Shown here piece by piece: positions 10,870 to 21,811 of a stretch of DNA of 64,000 nt (its first letter is position 1; every line of letters begins with the position of its first letter). The stretch lies in assembly GCA_021292165.1 (NCBI GenBank), contig CM037879.1, forward strand, positions 41,261,802 through 41,325,801. Reading direction: 5' to 3'. The position numbers were made by a program, and so were the translations under genes. The notes under the pieces were generated by a model, which did not search any database, was not told where the DNA came from, and saw only the letters and a program-made list of their open reading frames with translations. The stretch is from Shinisaurus crocodilurus (lineage: Eukaryota > Chordata > Lepidosauria > Squamata > Shinisauridae).

Positions 10870-11330
10870 TTCTAATGCTAAAAGTAATGTACATAGACAG
10901 AGTGACAATCAGAGTACAGCCTCCCATCAGCTGTAATTAATCTTTTAGTTAACAGAAAGACTAGAAAGCCTCTCATCAGCCACTTCTGAAGTCAGAGAGA
11001 TCCTGCTTTTTGATGTTTGTATTCTGAGTAAAATTGTCCCCACCAGTTCTAACAAATTGAAACACCAGGCTAATTATGGCAGCTAATGAAGTGTGTGGAA
11101 TGGTCACAGCTTGTCGTGAAACTGTTCCTTCAGCTCAGATTAGAGTTTCATCAATCACTTTTTTAAACTGATCCAGAATTGCTTCTGCCCGGTGCTTGGC
11201 ATTTTTAATGCTGTTTCTGTAATTGGTTTTTTCCCCAAAGCTTAGGCTGTTTTTTGAAATATTACATTCTTCAGATAGGACACGCAAACTCCAGTTTATA
11301 TATATAAAAAAATTCATTATTGCTTCTATC
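10870..11330. other. Candidate conserved noncoding element
   Basis: Non-repetitive sequence with several homeodomain-like ATTA/TAATTA sites (CAGCTGTAATTAATC near 10929, GGCTAATTATGGCAGC near 11069) and balanced composition. No open frame resembles a known protein; the 60-codon minus frame at 11135-11317 is not convincing. Calling it conserved is inference from its character alone. Confidence 0.3.
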
Positions 11331-11979
11331 AGCTGATCAAGTGGTAGGAAGCTAATAAAAGGAGCACAAATGTAAAATTTGATATACTGCTTTTAATCCA
11401 GCTAAAGGTAGCAATAAAGCGTATACACATATATGCATATGAATAGTTATTACTGGGATTTGATGTATACTGGCATAATCGCATGAGACACACTGTGTGG
11501 GATAGATGGCTTAAATCCCAACAGAGGTTCTAAATTAAATGAATGATTTGGATTGCATTCCTCTGCATATCATTCAGCAAAATTGGGAGTGATTTGTTGT
11601 TTCTGCAAATGCCCAAGCTGCTAGCAACACAGGTTCAAAATATCTCAGTAGTTCAAGAATATAAACATTTCAGGTGGAAACTAAAGCCCTTGGATTCATA
11701 TAGAAACTTTGCTGTGTGCATCTATTTTCCCTGAAAGGCAAATGAAACAGTTACACAATTGTTAAAATCCCAACTTCTTCCTCATTTACACATTCCAACA
11801 GCATTCCTATATGGTAGTTCTTTAGAAATCCTACATAAGTGTTGACAAATATATTGTCTAATTCATTCCTTCTGTACCCATGCTGTTGAAAAGAAAACTT
11901 CATGAGAATATTTAAATAACATAGGGGTGAGCCAAGATAGACTTACCGGTACTTCGTATCTGTGTTTGTTTCCTTAAAA
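11331..11979. other. Unassigned, no gene seen
   Basis: No repeat or exon recognised. The small frame at 11543-11734 has no family resemblance. Confidence 0.35.
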
Positions 11980-12050
11980 GTGCAATCCTGTATGTGTCTA
12001 CTCAGAAGTAAGTACCATTGAATTCAGGGAGGCTTACATAAAATTGCAGC
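11980..12050. repeat. GTAAGT-type palindromic MITE, part copy
   Basis: AGTGCAATCCTGTATGTG, TACTCAGAAGTAAGTACC and ATTGAATTCAGGGAGGCTTAC follow the order seen at 28.94, 45.44 and 55.62 kb. The far half is decayed. Confidence 0.6.
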
Positions 12051-12197
12051 CAAAATGTACTTGTGTCCTGTTTCATGAATATAAGCACTCGTGAACAAAA
12101 TTACACCATTTTTAATGCTGTTCTTCTCAATTCCATTGTTCTCCTTTGCCTGCAGTTGCACTGTATTAGGCATTGGGCAGCATCCGAGTCGATAGTA

Positions 12198-12430
12198 TTT
12201 ATTTGATACATTTATATCTTACCTTTCCTCCAAAGAGCCCAAGACAGTATACATGATCCTCCTCCTCCTCCTCTCCATTTTATCCTCACAACCCTGTGAG
12301 GTAGGTTAGGCTGAGAGTCAATGACTGGCGCAAGGTCACCCAGTGATTTTCATGGCTGAGTGGGGACTAGAACCTGGGTCTCCCCAGTCCAGTCCAACAC
12401 TCTAACCACTACTCCAAACTGGCTCTACCA
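12198..12430 (-). mobile_element. MIR-like SINE with tRNA-like head
   Basis: Read on the minus strand, the head has an A-box-like TGGAGTAGTGG and a B-box-like GGTTCTAGTCC. These are followed by the CACTGGGTGACC core and the tail. The internal promoter boxes are those used by RNA polymerase III. It is nearly full length with substitutions. Confidence 0.85.
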
Positions 12431-12434
12431 GGAA

Positions 12435-12700
12435 ACCTCTTGTGTAAGCTAACACAATGGTTGTGCTAGAAGTCACTTACGCTAGCACAATGTAATTTAC
12501 GTTAGCGCTAGTATCAACTTGGATACTGGCCCTTATTTTCTCACACTGCTGTTTCATCAAGGTGGGTGTGGCAGCCCAGGCAATTCTGTCAATGATGTCA
12601 TGATGACATCACAGATGCTGTGAAATCACATGGGTTGAGGGACTGTGAGAGCTAAGAAGAAGGAAAATAAGGTCAAGGAGAAGCAGCAGCCAGCAGTACA
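12435..12700. repeat. Inverted-motif repeat remnant
   Basis: GCTAACACAATGGTTGTGCTAG near 12450-12471 and CGCTAGCACAATG near 12482 are inverted relative to each other. A 9-bp-arm palindrome, TGATGTCATGATGACATCA, lies at about 12592-12610. Class and ends are unclear. Bases 12701-13306 hold nothing recognisable. Confidence 0.3.
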
Positions 12701-13326
12701 AAAGAATGCCAAATAGCAGCAAAATCATGAAAATATACTTTGGCTGTGTCCAAAGTGCTACTTTTGAAGAGAACATTGAAATTAAAGAATACTCTGTGTA
12801 GTCCCAATATGAAATGAAATGTATAGGTAGGCATGGTGAAATGAAGTGTCATTAAAGGTAATGTCAGGGCCAGCCTTACCATGAAGCAACATAAAGCAGT
12901 CGCTTGAAATGGCCGATTCTGGAATAGCACCATTTTCCTGCCCCCAACCTCTCACTTTGCATGTCATTTCAAACACAAGCAGAGATGTGTTGTCATTTTG
13001 ATTTTTGCTTTGGGTGTGAAAATGCCTAAGCTTAACACTGGGAAATGTCTATTATGTATTTGTAAACATGTCAGTATAATATCTGTAAGAACCGGAATAT
13101 TTAATGTTAGGTTAAAGAATTCCAAAATTAAATGTATACTATGCCAAATAAGGAACTGACTGCACTTCATAAAGAGAGAAGCAGTGTATGCTATATATGC
13201 CTCTATCATACATAGATGCCAATCGAGGAAGATGGGGAGATGAAACTGGAACCTAAAGGTGATATTTCTAAATATTGTCTTTGAATTTCTAACCAAAAAG
13301 AGCATCAGAATCTTTTGAATACTGAT

Positions 13327-13353
13327 GTGCTCGCCTCGGCAGCACATATACTA
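13327..13353 (+). pseudogene. RNU6: U6 snRNA 5' fragment, tailless retropseudogene
   Basis: The 27 bases equal the first 27 of vertebrate U6 snRNA except for one T-to-C change (GTGCTCGCCTCGGCAGCACA then TATACTA). The rest of U6 is absent and there is no poly(A). A 22-base sequence is repeated exactly at 13307-13328 and 13353-13374, overlapping the U6 ends by one or two bases, as expected for a target-site duplication. This matches the known class of truncated, tailless U6 retropseudogenes made by LINE machinery. It cannot be a functional U6 gene. Confidence 0.9.
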
Positions 13354-13374
13354 GAATCTTTTGAATACTGATGT

Positions 13375-14427
13375 ATTTGAATGAAACAAAATAATGGAAT
13401 CATCAGTAACCTCTGTACTATAATTGGAATAAATATGGAGCAAGAGAATTTAAACAGATATATATTATTGTATGTGTTATGAACTACGAATAAGATTTGT
13501 ATCCCACTTTTTTGCAGGTTCAAGCCAGCTAACAACTAAAATTAAATAAATAAAAACAAAGCACCCATATACACAAATATAAACTTAAACTCACAGCAGC
13601 AAAAGTGAAACTACAGTATATTGCACTTACTAGTGTGAACATTCACCAACTTCCCTAACTAACAAAGTATTTCTCAGAAAGGATCATGTGTTCTGGAAGC
13701 TTTGAGGTTTAAATCTGCAAAATAAATGCGCTTAGGAATAGTGTTCTCTGCCCCCACTTTGAAATAAAGATGACTGATATAATTCAAATTTTCCTCAGGA
13801 AGAATCTGAGGAATAAAATTGATACAGACTGGCTGTTTAGAATTCAGGGTGCAATCTAACCTCTGGCCTCAAGATTCAGAGGACAAGGTGGAAATAGTCT
13901 CCCATCGCCTGGTAGTTCAGTGCCACCAATATCTGAATCTGTTCTAAATATGTTACTAGGCTGCAGACCATGACACGATAATGAAGCCCTCCCACACAGA
14001 TGGGCATCCAGTGTTTTTTGATACTGCTGTTTAGACTATGTCAGCCCCCATCCCAACTGTTTTGGTTTGGTAGACACTTTGCCATTTTGATAGAATGTTG
14101 TGGGCACTCTCACAAAATGGCTTCCATATGGGGCTTGCTCATTCATAAAATGGCTGCCATGGTGGGTATGGCTGGTCACAAAACACTATTTCCCAAAAGG
14201 CAAACTGGCGAGACTAAAAAGTAAATTGCCGAAGAATCTAAATGCAAAGCAGAGGTGGAGTCTGAGCTCCAAAACACAAAATCACTCTTTTGAATCCAAA
14301 TAAAGATGGTGCTGCACTTTGTTTTACAGCTTGGCAACCTCCCAGTTAAAAAAATAATTTTAAAACGTCTTAAGAAATTTAAGAATTTATAGGAACTGGC
14401 TTGTTTCTTACTGAAAGCAAATTCATT
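13375..14427. other. Mostly unassigned; AAAATGG-rich repeat at 14.09-14.2 kb
   Basis: CACAAAATGGCTTCC, CATAAAATGGCTGCCATGG and GTCACAAAACAC near 14112-14183 resemble a repeat seen in sauropsid genomes, but its class is not known to me. The rest shows no recognisable feature. Confidence 0.3.
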
Positions 14428-17400
14428 TCATTTCATTTATTTCATTTATATACCGCCCCACAGCCGAAGCTCTCTGGGCGGTTCACAACACTCTACACAT
14501 AAAAACAACAATTAAAAAACATACAAAATAGTTTAAAAAATTAAAAACCAAATTTAAAAACAGTTTAAAATAACAATACAAAAGCCAATAAAACTGAGCC
14601 TACAGGTGACAATCCCCTCCGTGCTATTCCAAGCTCCTAACTAAATGCCTTGGCATAGAGGGAAGTCTTAACCTGGCGCCGAAAAGATAGTAAGGTTGGC
14701 GCCAGGCGGGTCTCAATGGGGAGCTGATTCCATAACTGGGGGGCTACCACCGAGAAGGCCCTCCTCCTCGTTGCCACCAACCGAGCCTCTCTTGGAGGTG
14801 GCAGTCGGAGGAGGGCCCGATGTTGAGCGTGGTGTCCGGGTAGATTGCAGTTGGGAGAGACATTCCATCAGGTATTGTGGTCCTAAGCCGTGTAGGGCTT
14901 TATAGGTTAAAACCAGCACCTTGAATTCGGCTCGGAAGCATATTGGCAGCCAATGCAAGCGGGCCAGAACTGGTGTAATATGCTCGGACCTTCCGGTCCC
15001 TGCAATAAGCCTGGCTGCCGCATTTTGCACAAGCTGCAGCTTCCGAACAGTCTTCAAAGGCAGCCCCACGTAGAGTGCATTGCAGTAGTCTAGTTTAGAG
15101 ATCACCAGAGCGTAGATTACTGAGACCAGGCTATCCCTGTCCAGATAGGGGCATAGCTGGGCCACCAGCTGAAGCTGGTAAAAGGCACTCCTTGCCACTG
15201 AGGCCACTTGAGCCTCAAGTGACAAAGATGGCTCCAGGAGCACCCCCAAGCTACGAACCTTCTCCTTCAAGGGGAGTGCAACCCCATCCAGAACAGGTTG
15301 AACACCCTCCATCCGGTCAAAGGAACCACCCACTAACAGCATCTCAGTCTTGTCTGGATTGAGCCTCAGTTTGTTAGCCCTCATCCAGTCCAGCACATCC
15401 ACAGCCTCACCTGCTGAAGATGAAAAGGAGAAATAGAGCTGCGTGTCATCAGCGTACTGATGGCAACGCACTCCAAAACTCCGGATGACCCCACTCAGTG
15501 GTTTCATGTAGATGTTAAATAGCATGGGGGATAAGACCGACCCCTGAGGAACCCCGTACTGGAGAGTCCATGGGGCCGAGCAACATTCCCCAAGCACCAC
15601 CCTCTGGAGCCATCCATCCAAGTAGGAGCAGAACCACTGCAATGCAGTGCCCCCCACCCCCAACTCAGACAGCCGCTCCAGAAGGATACCATGGTCGATG
15701 GTATCAAAAGCCGCTGAGAGATCCAGGAGTATCAACAGGGTCACACTCCCCCTGTCTCTCTCCTGACATAGGTCATCATACAGGGCAACCAAAGCCGTTT
15801 CCGTGCCAAAACCAGGCCTGAACCCCGACTGAAATGGATCCAGATAATCAGTCTCATCCAAGAGCACCTGGAGCTGGTTGGCCACCACCCGCTCAAGGAC
15901 CTTGCCCAGGAAAGGAACATTCGCCACCGGCCTAAAGTTGTTAAAATCTTCCGGGTCCAGAGAGGGTTTCTTCAGGAGTGGTCTCACCACCGCCTGTTTC
16001 AGGTGGCATGGGACCACTCCCTCTCGCAAGGAGGCATTGATCACCTCTCTGGCCCAGCCGGCCGTTCCCTCCCTGCTAGTTTTTATAAGCCAAGAGGGGC
16101 AAGGATCCAGAACAGACCCGTCCAAGCACCTTGTCAACATTCTCGAGCTGTGCCAACTGAAACTCATCCAAAATAACTAGACCAGGCTGTGCTCCGGGTA
16201 CCTCTCCTGATTCTACTGCTATAACATTGGAGTCTAAGTCCCTGCGGATGCAAGAGTTTTTTCCTGGAAGTGCCTAGCGAATATATCACAGCGGGCATCA
16301 GATGGGTTGATGATGTCCCTGGGGCCAGCGTATAACAGGCCCCAGACAACCCTAAAGAGCTCCGCTGGGCGGCAGAGAGATGTTTGGATAGAAGCAGTGA
16401 GATGTTGTCTCTTTTCCACCTTCACTGCCTCTAGGTATACCTGGCTATAAGCACATACCAGGGCTCGATTGCATCCACTAGGAGTTTTCCTCCACCTGCA
16501 CTCAAGCCGTCTCCTGTTTTGCTTCATCACTCTCAGCTCCGGGCTATACCACGGAGCCGTACGAGCTCTACTACAGAGAGGGCGCTCAGGAGCGATCGTG
16601 TCAACCGCCCAGGTCATCTCCCTATTCCAGAGATCAACCAGGGATTCGGCAGGACCGCCAGCCATATCAGCCGGAAAACCCCCAAGGGCCCTCTGGAAAC
16701 CATCCGGATCCATCAGCCTCCGGGGGCAGACCCTCTTAATAGGTCCCCCACCCTTGCAGAGGGGGAAAGCTGCCGTTAGCCTAAATCTCAGCAGGTAGTG
16801 ATCTGACCATGACAAGGGGACCGATTCAAAGTCCCCCACCTTCAGATCACTATCTCCATGTCCGGCTGAAAAAACCAGGTCTAGAGTGTGCCCTGCTACA
16901 TGTGTTGGGCCGATGACATGTTGGGACAGTCCCATGGTTGTCATGGAGTCCATGAATTCCTGAGCCACACCAGACAAGGTGCCCTCAGCATGGATGTTAA
17001 CATCCCCCAGGACCAACAGCCTGGGGGACCTCAGCATCGCCAGTGAGACCACCTCCGTCAGCTCAGCCAGGGAGTCTGTTGAGCAGCGGGGTGGGCGGTA
17101 CACCAACAGAATCCCTAATCTGTCCCGCTGGCCCAACACAAGGTGCAAACACTCCAGACCAGTAGTCAGACGGACAGGGAGCCTGGAGAGAGAGAGAGAA
17201 TTCCTATAGACCACGGCAACCCCCCCTCCCCAGCCCTCAGGTCTACCCTGATGCTGCACCAAGTACCCCGGTGGGCAAAGCTGGGAGAGACTAACTCCTC
17301 CCTGTTCTCCTACCCAGGTCTCGGTAATGCATGCCAGATCGGCCGCCTCATCCACTATTAAATTGTGGATGAGGGAGGTTTTATTTTGCACTGATCTGGC

Positions 17401-17545
17401 ATTTAGAAGCAGCATCCGGAGACCTGAGGGCAGGCTGATAGGGCAACCACCAAACCTGCGGGTGCGAGGAGGGCCGGAACACGGCACAGCCATTAAGTGT
17501 CCCCTCCAAGGCACTTGACCACATGACTCCCCTCCAAGGCACATG
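14428..17545 (-). mobile_element. Near full-length L2-clade LINE
   Basis: A minus-strand element of about 3.1 kb with an endonuclease region, a reverse-transcriptase region, a C-terminal domain, a 3' untranslated region and a tail of TATAAATGAAAT units. On the plus strand the tail reads TTTCATTTATTTC then CTCTCTGGGCGGTTCACAA at 14428-14490. The 5' edge near 17545 is approximate. CCCCTCCAAGGCAC occurs twice at 17500-17543, perhaps part of the 5' region. No target duplication was found. The coding region is broken by about three frameshifts, so the copy is dead though recent enough to read throughout. Confidence 0.9.
14713..16167 (-). pseudogene. L2 reverse transcriptase, frameshifted
   Basis: The 484-codon frame holds most of an L2-clade reverse transcriptase. 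It includes NNFRPVANVPFLGKVLERVV near 76-95, FQSGFRPGFGTETAL at 112-126, the metal-binding LLDLSAAFDTIDH at 147-159, GVPQGSVLSP at 205-214 and the catalytic YADDTQLY at 238-245. The thumb and C-terminal motifs SKLDYCNALYVGLP and QNAAARLIAGTGRSEHITPV follow near 357-400. Frame is lost near 14795. The true C-terminal reading continues in another frame through AFSVVAPQLWNQLP to a stop at 14637. A second shift near 16105-16120 separates its start from upstream coding sequence, so the ATG is not a real start. Confidence 0.9.
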
Positions 17546-17553
17546 CTAGACAA
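16234..17553 (-). pseudogene. L2 apurinic-type endonuclease region
   Basis: The 439-codon frame carries an APE-type endonuclease that nicks target DNA to prime L2 insertion. LLLNARSV gives N51, ITETWV gives E78, LGDVNIH gives D184 and N186, HTLDLVFS gives D225, and SWSDHYLL gives D251 and H252. The set of catalytic residues appears intact. The linker towards the polymerase runs to ARHFQEK at about 426-432, where a six-T run on the plus strand (16257-16262) sits at an apparent frameshift. The linker then continues in another frame (DLDSNVIAVESGEV) to about 16110, and in this frame four TAG stops fall at 16177-16236. Confidence 0.9.
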
Positions 17554-17591
17554 ATGTGTGTTATGCTGAGCCTAAGCGTACTACTTGTAAG

Positions 17592-17612
17592 TTTTGTTTG
17601 TTTGTTTGTTTT
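17592..17612. repeat. (TTTG)n microsatellite
   Basis: About five TTTG units just past the L2 5' edge. Confidence 0.8.
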
Positions 17613-18031
17613 ACAAAAATCTTAAAGCTAAACACAACAAAATACTGTAGAGAAGAAAGTTTCTAAAGGAGATTCCACTTGAGCAGGAGCGTCTGATGTA
17701 CTGGCTGGCAACCTCCTTTTCTGTGATTTTTTATGAAAGAAACCATTAAAAGATGTTTCAATATTGCATGACATCCTTTCATTTGAAAAGGATTTTCAAA
17801 GACATGCTTCAGAGGGTGGACCACCTTGTATAAACAGTGGGACTTCTCCCCTCCCCCTTGCCACCTTCATCTATTATTGAGACATACCAGAATCTTGTTA
17901 GAAAAAAATCAAGCTATTGCTGACATAGCCTCTCCAGGCTAGAATACACTGGTGCTTTTTAATGGCTGAAATTACTTAAACTAAGATTTCCCACACACAC
18001 ACAACCACCAAAGCAGTCTTTGATGTGGGGA

Positions 18032-18059
18032 GCACACACACACACACACACACACACAC
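18032..18059. repeat. (CA)n microsatellite
   Basis: Thirteen to fourteen CA units; a shorter CA run precedes it near 17993-18003. No other feature is seen between 17613 and 18203. Confidence 0.9.
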
Positions 18060-18203
18060 TAACATTTGCAGTCTAGTACAATTGATGAACACTTTAGGGG
18101 TGTTCAAACTAATAACCCTTACACATTGAGAGGTGGAGTGGGATAGCACCCATCAGCCCTGCTGTCACACCTGTCAGCCAAGCCCCCCTGCCGGCCACAC
18201 TGT

Positions 18204-18413
18204 GACCTGGTTCACATGATCACCATGGCGTAAACATGGGTTGTTGTTGGGTGATTTGCAGGTTCTTTAACTCTCCAACAAGCCATGCAGCCCAGGTTCA
18301 GATGATATGACAAGCCTCGCCCTGGCGGTGATTATTCAAATAGCACCCAGCATGTGCCACAGCTTAAACAAGCCACTGTGGTGTTTAAGCTATGGTGATC
18401 ATGTGAATCAGCC
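18204..18413. mobile_element. MITE with GGTTCACATGATCACC ends
   Basis: The left end GACCTGGTTCACATGATCACC and the right end, whose reverse complement is GGCTGATTCACATGATCACC, form imperfect terminal inverted repeats around a 210-base unit. The interior carries AACATGGGTTGTTGTTGGG. It resembles the repeats at 30.4 and 58.65 kb and the termini of the element at 43.83 kb. No matching target duplication was found. Confidence 0.55.
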
Positions 18414-19034
18414 AATTGAGTGAGGCCCTATGCACGTACTGATACTTGTAGAGGTCCTCCGTGCGAGGATCGGGGGTCTTGATTAGCCCCTAGGATCCCA
18501 TTTTGCAAATAGAAGTTGTACACAAAGACGGTCCCTTCTCATGCTTGCTGAATGTATAGTTGATGGGAGGCATGGCTGGCAGGTGTGGCACGGGGCTAGC
18601 CAATTCAGCCCACACATACATGCCTTGAATGCATGAGGAGGTTTGTCTGAACCCCCTTTTGTTTCAGTCTGTTGTATTTAAAGGTAGTTCTAATACATGC
18701 CTAGAATGAGTCCTAGCTTTCTGAAACCTGTAAAACCATTTCAATTAGCTGACACCTAATGTAACCTCTGGCTTGTAGATGAATTCTTATATTAACCCAG
18801 TCTTTTTCTTCATTTTTGGTGCTTCTGGGTTGGAACTTTGAATGTAGAACTAGGGTCTACCTTATTGTCTTATGCTGGCAGGTTATTATTTTCTTATGAA
18901 ACTGATTATTTCTTTTCTGATTAAATTTATCAGAAATTTATCATGTTTGATCCTGGCATGACGAAATCCCATTGATTGCTATAAATCGATGGGATAGACA
19001 ATGTGTGTTGTAGACAGTGTTGAGTTTAGACCAG
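18414..19034. other. Unassigned, no gene seen
   Basis: A GC-richer stretch at 18420-18660 may be another decayed repeat, but it has no defined ends. The rest shows nothing recognisable. Confidence 0.3.
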
Positions 19035-19212
19035 GGACACCTAGATTCAGATTGCTGCTCCCCCATAAAGTTCACTGGGTGGCTTCAGGCCAATCACAAG
19101 CCTAACCTACTTCACAGAATTGCTGTGAGGATATAAATGGAGGGGAGGCAGGAGACCATGTATTCTGCCCTGAGCTGCATTATGGAAGAGTGGGATAAAA
19201 ATGTAATACATT
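19035..19212 (+). mobile_element. MIR-like SINE, diverged
   Basis: AGTTCACTGGGTGGCTTC, CAAGCCTAACCTACTTCAC, TTGCTGTGAGGATATAAATGG and GGGATAAAAATGTAATACATT follow the SINE order. The tRNA-like head is mostly degraded. Confidence 0.7.
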
Positions 19213-20363
19213 AGCCTTCCCCCTCCAGACTACAACACCCATCATCTTCAACCAGTGTAGTCATAATAAAATCTCATTTATTTTTACTGGAGATATAAAA
19301 AATGTATTGCCTTGTTAGACATCCTATATTCACCCGTGCTATGCTTCAACATTGTTGAAGGATATGAAGGATGATAAACTTTCAGGTTTTATTTCTTTCC
19401 TTAGCTTTCATCAAAAAAATTTAAATGCAATATATTTATGTGTACACAGTAATATAATGTTAGGCATAATCCCACATCTTGTAGACTTATTATCTTCATA
19501 AAAATATTTATTACTCTGTGGCAAATTTTCACATTTGGCAAATGTCATTTATTAACCATGAATAAATGAAGATGAAGCTATTGACCATCTACACCCTTTC
19601 TAAGAAATACTTTTGGAAATTGTCCTGCACTAAACTAAGGCTTGAATTACAATAGCCAATAAGTTCCAAATACCAATCCAACAATTTCATCTGCACGTTT
19701 GTTTTTTAGCTCTGATTCAGTAAAGTTCAAGGGTATCCAAGTATGAAATAGCTTGTGAGGAAATTCATATCACTGTCTTAATTTAATTTAGCTGTAATAA
19801 AGATTGCATTAGTTCCAAAAATAGAATATTATCTTTGGCAATTTTGGTTCAAATATAGATATTAGGCATATTCAGAAACTGCCAGAACAAAATAGTGGGT
19901 AGCACTATTTCCTGTGGTGTGAGATATTGGAGAAATGGGGAAAGGCATTCATTTGCCACTTATGGGCTCATTTTTATTGAAATATGTACCCTTCCCATCT
20001 TACAGGCTCAGGCAGAACAATAATAAATGTAAAAGAGCACATGGACACATGTCATAATATCCCATCAAGGCAAAACAAAATTCAGTCAGACTAAAATACA
20101 TTAACCTTTCTTCACTCTGTGCAGTCGTAACTCTTATCCTGTCAAAGTCAGCACCCACAAGGAGACTTGTGCCCTTCCCCAAAGAAAGCTTAACCTAGGA
20201 CTTTGTAGAGTCACCAAAGATGAGTTGTTCTGAGACCAAGAATGCCTCTTTGTACATCCTTGTTGGCTGAATTAAATGTAGCAATGCCATTGTTAAGAAG
20301 GTACCCTCAGTAGATCTTCGGGATCACAACAAGAGGGTTCTGCCCTTAAAGGTGGCCTAGAAA
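19213..20363. other. Unassigned, no gene seen
   Basis: AT-rich sequence without recognised repeats or exons. The small frame at 20000-20182 on the minus strand is not convincing. Confidence 0.35.
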
Positions 20364-20416
20364 TAATTTTAGATAGATCAATATAGGGTGGATTTTAGAT
20401 AGATCGATATAGGGTC
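20364..20416. repeat. Tandem duplication, 26-bp unit
   Basis: Two copies of a unit containing TTTTAGATAGATC then ATATAGGGT lie head to tail and differ at one or two positions. Confidence 0.75.
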
Positions 20417-20482
20417 TCTAAGTTATGTTGGCCTAAGCCAACTACAGAGGTCAGATTCATAGCAATGCAGTTCTATTAGAAC

Positions 20483-20622
20483 AGCCTTCCCCAACCTGGT
20501 GCCCTCCAGATGTTTTGGAGTACAACTCCTGTCACCCCTGATCATTGGCCATGCTGGCTGGGGCTGAAGAAATAGAATAGTTGTGGTCCAAAACTTCTGG
20601 AGAGCACCAGTTTGGGGAATCT
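20483..20622. repeat. Palindromic CCAACCTGGTGCC MITE
   Basis: CCTTCCCCAACCTGGTGCCC, CTCCAGATGTTTTGGAG and TGGCCATGCTGGCTGGGGC lead into an inverted second half (GGTCCAAAACTTCTGGAGAG, CACCAGTTTGGGGAA). The structure is a short hairpin MITE with related copies at 43.1, 46.9, 50.9, 51.4, 52.4 and 60.6 kb. Confidence 0.75.
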
Positions 20623-20630
20623 GTATTTGA

Positions 20631-20872
20631 TCATCATCATCATCATCATCATTTATATCTCACCTTTTTCCTGCAAGGAACCCAGGCCGGCTTACGTAAT
20701 CCTCCTCCTCTCCATTTTATCCTCACAACAACCCTGTGAGGTAGGTTAGGCTGAGAGTCAGTGACTGGCCCAAAGTCACCCAGTGAGCTTCATGGCCGAG
20801 TGGGGACTAGAACCTGGATCTCCGAAGTCCCAGTCCAACACTCTAACTCTACTATGCCACTCTGGCTCTCAG
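20631..20872 (-). mobile_element. MIR-like SINE, near full length
   Basis: On the minus strand the head shows an A-box-like TGGCATAGTAG and a B-box-like GGTTCTAGTCC. The CACTGGGTGAC core, the ACCTACCTCACAGGGTTG block, a GTAAGCCGGCCTGGG segment and a (TGA)n tail (20632-20653) follow. This is the most complete copy in the window. Confidence 0.88.
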
Positions 20873-21116
20873 ATATTATAGATCACTTTCAAAACCAGCT
20901 CAGTTGGGATCAAATCCTGTATTTCCGGTGCCTGCTTCCAGTGTAGCACAAACCGTTTAGTCCTCATGGGCAATAAATATGCCACTCTTTTCCAAACATA
21001 AAGTTTCTGCTACTCCTTGTTCTGTTTCCTACTCCAAGATCCTGGCTGCAGTGAAATAGATGGGCAGGGGATTTTCTTTCAGAACACCAAGGCAAATCTG
21101 AATTAAAGGGGAGGCT

Positions 21117-21190
21117 GTGTTGTTGTTGTTGTTTTATTTCTGTACCACCCAATAGCCGAAGCTCTCTGGGCGGTTTACAACAATTAAATG
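21117..21190 (-). mobile_element. L2 3'-tail fragment
   Basis: A (GTT)n tract is followed by TTTATTTCTGTACCACCC and AGCTCTCTGGGCGGTTTACA, the reverse complement of the L2 3' end. Confidence 0.75.
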
Positions 21191-21567
21191 TATGGGTTTT
21201 GCTGACAGGCCACTTTGTAGCCCCTGACTGGCAGGGGTCATTATAAGCAGCAGGTAACTGGAAAGCCCAATTTGATCAGCTGCTGTGTAGAGAACTTTGC
21301 ACTTCTTACAACTGATAGAGCTCTAGTCTTCAAGAAAGCTGCTCCTGCTTCATAGTAACTGAAACAAATTACAACCTAGTTCACATACGTATATTCATCC
21401 CTAGATGACTGCAACATCAAAGGATGACTTGCATGTGTGAATAAGTTATCAGAGATCTGACAGACTACATAGAACTTTTATCTCACATCATCTCAGTTGC
21501 AATGTGCTTCAGCTGCGTCACTTCACAGATTTAGCCATCAGTCAGCAATGACGAATCAGATGATGTA
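21191..21567. other. Unassigned, no gene seen
   Basis: No recognisable feature. Confidence 0.35.
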
Positions 21568-21811
21568 CAGTAATATCTTGGATTGAGAGCATAATTCGTT
21601 CCAGAACCGTGCTTGTAATCCAAAAAACTCTTATATCAAAGCAAGTCTCTGGCGGGCGTGAGCGGGGCTGATTTCGAGGCAAGCGGTTACATCCCTACAC
21701 TACTTGTATTGCAAGACGTCGCTTGTTTATCAAGTCAAAATTTATTTTAAAAAATTGCTTGTCTTGCAAAACGCTCTCAGACCAAGTTACTTGCAAACCA
21801 AGGTATTACTG
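21568..21811. mobile_element. Mariner-like (TcMar) MITE
   Basis: The left end CAGTAATATCTTGGATTGAG and the right end, whose reverse complement begins CAGTAATACCTTGGTTTGC, are terminal inverted repeats of a 244-base unit. TA dinucleotides flank it at 21566-21567 and 21812-21813, the mariner target duplication. The interior (GGATTGAGAGC, TCGTTCCAGAACCGTGCTTG, CTTGTATTGCAAGACG) matches the copy at 42.2 kb. There is no transposase. Confidence 0.8.

Noticed and set aside
12198..12430. tRNA gene on the minus strand
   Set aside because: The A and B boxes belong to a SINE head; no cloverleaf with a proper acceptor stem is seen and the SINE body follows directly.
13327..13353. Functional U6 snRNA gene
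   Set aside because: Only 27 of about 107 bases are present, and a target duplication surrounds them.
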